Part shown: positions 7,990-13,044 of the stretch, in pieces
Numbering within the stretch: the first letter of the stretch is position 1
Layout: each line of letters starts with the position of its first letter
Source of the DNA: JAIEPT01 sp038217425
GTDB lineage: Bacteria > Planctomycetota > Planctomycetia > Gemmatales > Gemmataceae
Direction: 5' to 3'
Assembly: GCA_038217425.1 (NCBI GenBank)
Contig: JBBQPM010000196.1
Span: 1-13,044 of the forward strand
DNA length: 13,044 nt
Program-made: the position numbers and the translations under genes
Notes under the pieces: model-generated
Databases searched by the model: none
Seen by the model: only the letters and a program-made list of their open reading frames with translations
What the model was told of the DNA's origin: nothing

Positions 7990-8933
7990 GGTTTGGATTC
8001 GAGCGGGGTGATGATGCCGGGCCGAGGCGCCTCCTGGGCGAGCAGCGTGCTGTCTTGCCAGGATTCGGCCGCCTCGATCGGCTCGAGATGAATGTGAACG
8101 TTCGCACGCGGCAACGCGGCAATGACGGCGGCCTCGATCTTCTCCGCAAAATCGTGCCCCGCGCGCACCGTCCAGGCGCCGGGCAAAAGCAAGTGAAAGT
8201 CGACGAAGCGCTGCGCCCCCGCCTGCCGCGTCCGCAACGCGTGGTAATGCAGACCCGGCTCCATGAACGCCTCGATCGCCGAGCGGACGATCTGCTGCTC
8301 GCGCGCCGGCAGCGCGTGGTCCATGAGCCCGTCGAACGAACGCCGCATGAGATCGATCGCGGTCCAGGTGATATTGACGGCCATGACCAGCGCGATGGCC
8401 GGGTCGAGCCAGACGTAGCCCGTAAGGCGCACGAGCACCAGCGCGAGCAGCACGCCCGCCGAGGTCCAGACGTCGGTGAGCAGATGCTTGCCGTCGGCTT
8501 CCAGCACGATGGAATGATGGGCCTTCGCCTCGCGCAAGAGGAACCAGCCGACGCCCAGGTTTAACAGCCCGGCGATCACCGTGAGCGCCAACCCGAGCCC
8601 CAACTCTTCGAGCGGCCGAGGCGTGAGGAACCGCTCGGCCGCGACCCAGCCGATGCCGAACGCCGCGACGAGGATCAGCATCCCTTCCAGGCCGGTGGAG
8701 AAGTACTCGATCTTTTCGTGTCCATACGTGTGCGTGAGGTCGGCGGGCTGGCTTGAAAACCAGAGGCAGAACAAGGCCGTCACCGACGCGAGGAGATTGA
8801 CGAGCGATTCGACGGCGTCGGAGAGCAGGCCGACGGAGCCCGTGAGATAGTAGGCGGAGAATTTGAGTGCGAGCGTCGCCAGGGCGGCGAAAATGGAGCA
8901 GAGCACAGGCCAGCGCAGCTTCGCGTACGTCAT
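7986..8933 (-). CDS. Cation diffusion facilitator (CDF) family divalent metal transporter
   Basis: From the ATG at 8933 this is a 315-residue inner-membrane protein, the usual CDF size. About six hydrophobic helices occupy residues 8-30, 34-60, 80-100, 110-133, 152-170 and 175-197, followed by a cytoplasmic domain (about 205-290). YGHEKIEYFS (70-79) is a CDF hallmark. The TM5 metal site is intact as His150-LLT-Asp154. In TM2 the expected H/D-x3-D reads Glu42-x3-Asn46, with Asp39 just before it in LLSDAVESLVN, so metal choice may differ from zinc transporters. The C-terminal domain keeps VDFHLLLPG (244-252), His260 and HIHLEP (280-285), typical metal-binding positions. It likely exports a divalent metal ion in exchange for protons. 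The upstream in-frame ATG at 8978 would add 15 residues unlike the family and would lie upstream of the TATAAT box, so 8933 is preferred. The hydrolase follows with an ATGA overlap. Confidence 0.93.
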   Translation of the reverse strand: MTYAKLRWPVLCSIFAALATLALKFSAYYLTGSVGLLSDAVESLVNLLASVTALFCLWFSSQPADLTHTYGHEKIEYFSTGLEGMLILVAAFGIGWVAAERFLTPRPLEELGLGLALTVIAGLLNLGVGWFLLREAKAHHSIVLEADGKHLLTDVWTSAGVLLALVLVRLTGYVWLDPAIALVMAVNITWTAIDLMRRSFDGLMDHALPAREQQIVRSAIEAFMEPGLHYHALRTRQAGAQRFVDFHLLLPGAWTVRAGHDFAEKIEAAVIAALPRANVHIHLEPIEAAESWQDSTLLAQEAPRPGIITPLESKP

Positions 8934-8940
8934 GTGGGAG

Positions 8941-8946
8941 ATTATA
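8941..8946 (-). promoter_or_regulatory. Perfect -10 box (TATAAT) just upstream of the CDF gene
   Basis: The minus strand reads TATAAT at 8946-8941. Only seven bases (8940-8934) separate it from the ATG at 8933. A start site at the usual six to eight bases after the box would fall on or next to the ATG, giving a leaderless or nearly leaderless transcript. No Shine-Dalgarno sequence is present in front of this ATG, which agrees. I see no good -35 hexamer at 16-18 bases; TTGTAC lies 20 bases upstream. Confidence 0.5.
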
Positions 8947-8967
8947 TTCGCACGGCGGGCAGCTCCG

Positions 8968-9006
8968 TACAATTCCAAGAAGGAAACGACCCCGCCTCGG
9001 AGGAGG
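8968..9006 (+). promoter_or_regulatory. smc 5' signals: GGAGGAGG ribosome binding site and weak -10 box
   Basis: GGAGGAGG at 8999-9006 lies directly before the ATG at 9008. The AGGAGG part is only one base away, but the first GGAG (8999-9002) has the workable spacing of five bases. This strong site decides the smc start, because the frame is open upstream to 8867 on sequence belonging to the divergent transporter. TACAAT at 8968-8973 is a possible -10 box, with only a poor TATTCG at 8945-8950 as its -35. The two divergent promoters would share a spacer of 74 bases (8934-9007). Confidence 0.6.
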
Positions 9007-9007
9007 T

Positions 9008-12000
9008 ATGCTCAAGCGTTTGGAACTGGTCGGCTTCAAAAGCTTTGCGGACAAGACCGCCTTCGATTTCGCCGGGGGCATCACCGCCATCGTCGGGCCC
9101 AACGGCTCCGGCAAGTCCAACATCGTCGACGCCGTCCGCTGGATCATGGGCGAGCAATCCGCCAAATCCCTCCGCGGCGGCGAAATGGCCGACGTCATCT
9201 TCAACGGCTCCTCCACCCGCAAAAGCCTCGGCCTCGCCGAGGTCACCATGATCTTCGACAACGCCAAACGCCAGCTCAGCATCGATCAGGAAGAAGTGCA
9301 GATCACCCGCCGAGTCTACCGCGACGGCCAAGGCGAGTACCTCATCAACGGCCAGGTCACCCGGCTCCGCGATATCAAGGATCTCTTCCTCGGCAGCGGC
9401 GCCGGCAACGACGCGCTCTGCATCATCGCCCAGGGGAAAGTCGACGTCCTCCTGCAATCCTCCACGAAAGATCGCCGAATGATCTTCGAGGAAGCCGCCG
9501 GCATCAGCCGATTCAAGGCCAAGAAGATCGAGGCGCAGCGCAAGCTCGAACGCGTCGATCAGAATCTCGCGCGCGTCAAGGACATCGTCGATGAGGTCGA
9601 GAAGCAGTACCGCACCGTGAAACAGCAGGCCGCCAAGGCTCAGCGCTACCAGGAACTCAACGATCAGCTCAAGTCGTTGCGACTGCACGTCGGCCTGGAA
9701 GAATACGGGACGTTGCAGACGAAATTACGAACGGAGAAGGATCTGCTGGGCGCGATGCGTGCGGACCTCGATCAGCGCGCCGCGCGCGCCGGGGCGTGTG
9801 AAGCGGAAGTCGAACGGCTTGAAATGGCCCTCGCCGATGTGGACGATGCGCTGCGTCAGCGCGAGGGCGCGCTCGCCAAGGTCGTGCAGCATATCAAGTC
9901 CCAGGAATCGACCTGGCAACACGAAAGCAGCCTGAGCGCCGATCACGAAGCGGAACTCGCCCAGACGCGGAAGCGGCTCGTCGAGCTGACGAGTCGGGTG
10001 CGCGTGCTCGAGGAAGCGCGCGTCCACGCCGACGCCGAGTTGGCGGAAGCGGAGAGTCAGGCCCTCATCCAGCGGCAAGAAGTCCACACGCTCGAAGCCG
10101 CGCTGCGCCAGGTCGAGAGCGAAGTCGCGCAGATTCAGCAGCAGCAGGCGGCCGACAAGTCGGCCCACTTCGAACTCATGCGCCGCGTCGCCTATCTGCA
10201 GAACGAATCGTTCGCCAAGAAGGCCCATGTCGACAACCTGCACCGCGAACGCGCTCGGCTCCTCTCGCGATCCGCCCAGGCCGCGGAACATCTTGCCCAC
10301 ATCGACGTCGAGCTCGAGCAACTGACGCAGGCCGAGGAACAATTGCAAGAACGCCTCGCCGTCGGCCGGCAGGGCTTGATCGACGCGAAGGCGGAGCGCG
10401 AGCGGCTGCGCCGCGAGCACGATTCGCTCATAGGTCAACTTTCGGAGGCCAGGCAACGCCGCAGCGGCCTCGAGAGCCGCATCGATTTGTTGCAAGGTTT
10501 GATCGACAGCCACGAGGGATTGGGGACCGGCGTGCGCGAAGTCTTCGCATTGCTGGAGACGGAGCCGTGGACGACCGTGCTCGGCATGATCGGCGATTTC
10601 CTGACGGTGAAGCGCGAGTATGCCGGGCTCATCGACCTCGCCCTGGGCGACTGGGCGCAGCGCTTCGTGGTCCGCGACCCAACGATTCTTGCCCAGGGGT
10701 TGGCGGAAAAGACGTTCTCCGGGCGCGTCAGCTTCATGCCGCTTGCCGGTCTGGCGTCGACGAAGACTTCCGTGGAGGAACTCCGTTCGAATCGGCTCGT
10801 GGAAGTGTCGCTGCTGAGCCGGGTGCGCGAGCTGGCGACGACGCCCGATCATCCCGGCCTCGTGGCTCCCGCCGATCAGCTCGTCTCGTGCGACCACTCG
10901 GAACTGGGCGATCTGCCGAGCCAGCTCCTGGGCCGAACCCTCATCGTTCATGATTTAGCGACGGCGCTCTCGCTCGCCGACAAGGCGCCTGGCTTTCGTT
11001 TCGTCACGCTGGCGGGCGAACTGCTCGAACCCGACGGTACGCTCACTGTCGGCACGCATCACGGCGCCACGGGCATCCTGTCGCGCAAGAGCGAACTCGT
11101 CGAACTGCGAGCCGAGAAGCTCGAACTTGACGAACGCATCGCAGGATTTGAGCAGACGGGCCTCCAACTGAAAACGCGCGCCGGCGATCTTGAACGGCAG
11201 CTCGCGCGGCAAGAAGAGGAACTCGCGGTGCTCGCCGAGCAGACCGCGGAGATGAAGTCGCGCGTGCAGGGGCATCGCGATCGTCGACAAGGACTGCATG
11301 AGGAGGTCGTCAGCCAACGCGACGAGATCGGCAAGATCGATCACGACGTCGTGAAGTTCGAGGAGGCCTGGCAAAAGGCGCAGCAGCAAGCCGCCGAGGC
11401 CGACGCCCAGGTTGCACTGTTGCAAGAGCGCATGACGCAGGCCGACGCCGCCCTGCGCGGCCACGAAAGCGAACGCGGCCAACGTCAGCAGACGTGCACG
11501 CAGGCGCAGGTCTCGTTCGCGACGATGGAGGAACGCCTGAGCGGCCTGCGTTCGCGCCATCACCAGCTCAGCCGCGACCTTCAGCAGCGCGCCCACGAAC
11601 TCGCGCAAAGTCAGACGAACGTCACGTCGCTGCGCGGGCGGATGCTCGATTGCCAGCAGGCGATGCTGCGAGCGTCGTCGCAGACCGCCCAGGCGGCTCT
11701 CGACAAGGAAACGCTCCAGCGCACCATTCAGGAGTTGATCGCCCAGCGCGACTTCCAACGGCAGGAGCGCACCCGGCTCGCCCAGCAAGGCCAGCTCGCC
11801 CGTAACGAATGGCGCGGCCAGCAGGAACAGTACCACCAACGCGAACTCGAGGTGAACAATCTGAGCCACCAGTCGGGCGCCCTCACGCAGCGGATGCTCG
11901 ACGACTATCAGATTGATCTGCCGACGCTCTACGACCAGCGCGCCGGCGAACAAGCATCGATCGAGACCGCCGCCGCCACGCTCGAGATCGACGACCTGCG

Positions 12001-12664
12001 TAAGAAGCTCGCCAAGCTCGGCGCCGTCAATCTCGAAGCCCTCAGCGAACTCGCCGAACTCGAGGTCCGCGCCAAGGATCTGCAGACGCAGTACGCCGAC
12101 CTCGTCGAGGCGCAGAAGTCGCTGCAGGACATCATTCACAAGATCAATCAGGACAGCCGCAAGATGTTCGTGGAGACGTTCGACACGATCCGCGGCCATT
12201 TTCAGGAGTTGTTCCGCAAGCTCTTCGGCGGCGGCATGGCGGACGTGATCCTGGAGGACGAGAACGACGTGCTCGAATCGGGCATCGAGATCAACGCCAA
12301 GCCCCCGGGCAAAGAGTTACGCAGCATCTCGCTCCTCTCGGGCGGCGAAAAGACGCTCGCGGCGGTGGCGTTATTGCTGGCGATTTTCCGCAGCAAACCG
12401 AGTCCGTTTTGCCTGCTCGACGAGGTCGACGCCGCCCTGGACGAAGCGAACATCGCCCGTTACACGAGCGTGATCCGCGAGTTCCTGGACTTATCGCAGT
12501 TCATCATCGTGACGCACTCGAAGAAAACAATGGCCGCCGCGGACGTGATTTACGGCATCACGATGCAGGAATCGGGCATCTCGAAGCAGGTGGCGATTCG
12601 CTTCGAGGACTGGGTTGATCCAGAGAATTTCGCGCCGATACAAGGGAAACAAGAGGTTGCTTAG
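9008..12664 (+). CDS. smc: Chromosome partition/condensation ATPase SMC
   Basis: This complete 1218-residue SMC protein has the canonical start LKRLELVGFKSFADKT. The N-terminal ABC half-domain contains Walker A GPNGSGKSN (30-38), Q-loop Gln50, and the DRRMIFEEAAGISRFK segment (155-170). A long coiled coil (about 170-500) leads to the hinge, which opens with GLGTGV (504-509) and ends near DGTLTVG (676-682). The returning coiled coil (about 690-1050) precedes FGGGMADVIL. The C-terminal half-domain has the signature LLSGGEK (1109-1115) and Walker B CLLDEVDAALD with Asp1138 and catalytic Glu1139. Residues and order match a functional bacterial SMC, slightly above the usual 1190 or so. It dimerises at the hinge, binds ATP between heads, and acts with ScpA and ScpB on the nucleoid to extrude loops and separate sister chromosomes. 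Neither partner gene is in the window. Residues 131-140 (GAGNDALCII) differ from the common GLG...YSII form. The start is set by GGAGGAGG at 8999-9006. Confidence 0.97.
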   Translation: MLKRLELVGFKSFADKTAFDFAGGITAIVGPNGSGKSNIVDAVRWIMGEQSAKSLRGGEMADVIFNGSSTRKSLGLAEVTMIFDNAKRQLSIDQEEVQITRRVYRDGQGEYLINGQVTRLRDIKDLFLGSGAGNDALCIIAQGKVDVLLQSSTKDRRMIFEEAAGISRFKAKKIEAQRKLERVDQNLARVKDIVDEVEKQYRTVKQQAAKAQRYQELNDQLKSLRLHVGLEEYGTLQTKLRTEKDLLGAMRADLDQRAARAGACEAEVERLEMALADVDDALRQREGALAKVVQHIKSQESTWQHESSLSADHEAELAQTRKRLVELTSRVRVLEEARVHADAELAEAESQALIQRQEVHTLEAALRQVESEVAQIQQQQAADKSAHFELMRRVAYLQNESFAKKAHVDNLHRERARLLSRSAQAAEHLAHIDVELEQLTQAEEQLQERLAVGRQGLIDAKAERERLRREHDSLIGQLSEARQRRSGLESRIDLLQGLIDSHEGLGTGVREVFALLETEPWTTVLGMIGDFLTVKREYAGLIDLALGDWAQRFVVRDPTILAQGLAEKTFSGRVSFMPLAGLASTKTSVEELRSNRLVEVSLLSRVRELATTPDHPGLVAPADQLVSCDHSELGDLPSQLLGRTLIVHDLATALSLADKAPGFRFVTLAGELLEPDGTLTVGTHHGATGILSRKSELVELRAEKLELDERIAGFEQTGLQLKTRAGDLERQLARQEEELAVLAEQTAEMKSRVQGHRDRRQGLHEEVVSQRDEIGKIDHDVVKFEEAWQKAQQQAAEADAQVALLQERMTQADAALRGHESERGQRQQTCTQAQVSFATMEERLSGLRSRHHQLSRDLQQRAHELAQSQTNVTSLRGRMLDCQQAMLRASSQTAQAALDKETLQRTIQELIAQRDFQRQERTRLAQQGQLARNEWRGQQEQYHQRELEVNNLSHQSGALTQRMLDDYQIDLPTLYDQRAGEQASIETAAATLEIDDLRKKLAKLGAVNLEALSELAELEVRAKDLQTQYADLVEAQKSLQDIIHKINQDSRKMFVETFDTIRGHFQELFRKLFGGGMADVILEDENDVLESGIEINAKPPGKELRSISLLSGGEKTLAAVALLLAIFRSKPSPFCLLDEVDAALDEANIARYTSVIREFLDLSQFIIVTHSKKTMAAADVIYGITMQESGISKQVAIRFEDWVDPENFAPIQGKQEVA

Positions 12665-12894
12665 TTCCAGGGATCAAAGCTGCGTTTAGTATCAGCATGT
12701 CTCCGCGCGTGCTGCCTACGTCCGAGACCAAGACATCGCCTGCCGTTGCCAACAGCACTCGAAATTGGTTGGCCACGAATCGAGGGCGACTGGTGCGGTC
12801 GGCGTACAAACCGAGATGCTGTTCTTTAATTTGAATTCTTAATTGGACAGCGCCATTTTTTATCGCGAGCAATGACGACCGGAGCAATTCTCTT
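12665..12894. other. Non-coding stretch downstream of smc with an AT-richer patch
   Basis: No gene is convincing here. The minus strand is open from an ATG at 12986 to a stop at 12558, 142 codons. That frame starts inside the palindrome cluster and ends 107 bases inside smc, and I recognise no family in it. Its middle part reads like folded protein (for example FVANQFRVLLATAGDVLVSD), so a decayed gene fragment is possible. Bases about 12820-12865 are visibly AT-richer than the rest of the window, including TTTAATTTGAATTCTTAATT and a run of six T at 12856-12861. No hairpin precedes that T run, so I do not call an intrinsic terminator for smc. Confidence 0.4.
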
Positions 12895-13044
12895 CGGCCT
12901 GTCAGGCCGTCTCCTGTAGCCCAGGCCGTGAGGCCTGGGTACGTCGATGTCTGTAGACGGCCCTGTAAGGGCCGCTCGACAGACACGTGCGGTCGAGCGG
13001 CCCCTTCAGGGCCGATCCAGGGATTACATCTTACCCAGGCCTCA
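12895..13044. repeat. Cluster of GC-rich mini-palindromes inside a larger inverted repeat, reaching the right edge
   Basis: Four small hairpins follow one another: CGGCCTGTCAGGCCG (12895-12909), CCCAGGCC-GTGA-GGCCTGGG (12920-12939), GGCCCT-GTA-AGGGCC (12959-12973) and GGCCC-CTTCA-GGGCC (12999-13013). They also sit within a larger palindrome. Bases 12958-12980 pair with 12992-13014 at 21 of 23 positions around an 11-base loop containing CACGTG. Outer arms 12929-12941 and 13032-13044 pair perfectly over 13 bases. The right outer arm touches the window end, so the element probably continues. TGTCTGT (12948-12954) and ACAGACA (12979-12985) give an alternative fold. This resembles REP/MITE-like intergenic repeats of GC-rich genomes; its identity as a named family is not established. 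Confidence 0.8.

Noticed and set aside
7105..8091. A plus-strand frame of 328 codons opposite the hydrolase and transporter
   Set aside because: It is rich in Arg and His with no domain and is antisense to two genes with intact catalytic and transport motifs.
8867..9007. An N-terminal extension of 47 residues on SMC
   Set aside because: SMC proteins begin at the LKRLELVGFKSFA segment, GGAGGAGG lies directly before the ATG at 9008, and the extension would overlap the divergent CDF gene.
7138..9282. A 714-codon minus-strand frame that could be read as a fusion protein containing the hydrolase
   Set aside because: Only the last 283 codons encode the hydrolase. The upstream part overlaps the whole CDF gene in another frame and part of smc, and the ATGA junction at 7986-7989 marks the true start.
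9725..12199. Two minus-strand frames of about 410 codons opposite the smc coiled coils
   Set aside because: Their leucine-, arginine- and phenylalanine-rich sequence is the complement of coiled-coil codons; smc motifs on the plus strand settle the coding strand.
12856..12861. Run of six T as an intrinsic terminator for smc
   Set aside because: The bases before it give at most a three-base-pair stem, and it lies nearly 200 bases after the smc stop codon.
12895..13044. CRISPR array
   Set aside because: The repeated units are short palindromes of differing sequence, without identical direct repeats or regular spacers, and no cas gene is nearby.

Overview
The window reads as chromosomal DNA from a GC-rich bacterium, most likely a planctomycete. 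The strongest lineage clue is the minus-strand protein at 3943-7032. It joins a secreted PQQ-type sugar dehydrogenase propeller to c-type cytochrome modules and ends in the heme domain known as the Pirellula/Verrucomicrobium type. The GC-rich mini-hairpin repeats between genes, the scarcity of good Shine-Dalgarno sites and the large Hsp70-like protein agree with this but do not prove it. No rRNA, tRNA, CRISPR array, phage gene or complete insertion sequence was seen.

Layout. Bases 1-181 hold the possible tail of an upstream reading frame and a candidate promoter. Two plus-strand genes follow, 25 bases apart and probably co-transcribed: purQ (182-952), the glutaminase subunit of FGAM synthase, and a 929-residue Hsp70-family protein with a long extra C-terminal region (978-3767). 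A convergent gap (3768-3942) carries a 28-base imperfect inverted repeat that may end transcription from both sides. Three minus-strand genes follow, given here in transcription order: a CDF metal-ion transporter (8933 to 7986), an alpha/beta hydrolase of the LpqC/PHB-depolymerase type (7989 to 7138) that overlaps the transporter by ATGA, and the tri-heme dehydrogenase/cytochrome fusion (7032 to 3943) after a 105-base gap. A 74-base divergent spacer separates the transporter from smc (9008-12664, plus strand), a complete chromosome-condensation ATPase. The last 380 bases have no convincing gene. They hold an AT-richer patch and then a cluster of small GC-rich palindromes that runs to, and probably past, the right edge.

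Function. PurQ supplies ammonia for the fourth step of de novo purine synthesis; its partners PurL and PurS are not in the window. SMC works in chromosome organisation; ScpA and ScpB are not here either. The transporter and hydrolase look translationally coupled, though no shared pathway is evident. The dehydrogenase is probably a periplasmic enzyme that oxidises a sugar or alcohol and passes electrons through its own hemes. I found no clearly undescribed multi-gene system. The points most worth a second look are the tri-heme fusion, the Hsp70-like protein tied to purQ, the altered metal motif in the CDF transporter, and the two palindromic repeat elements.
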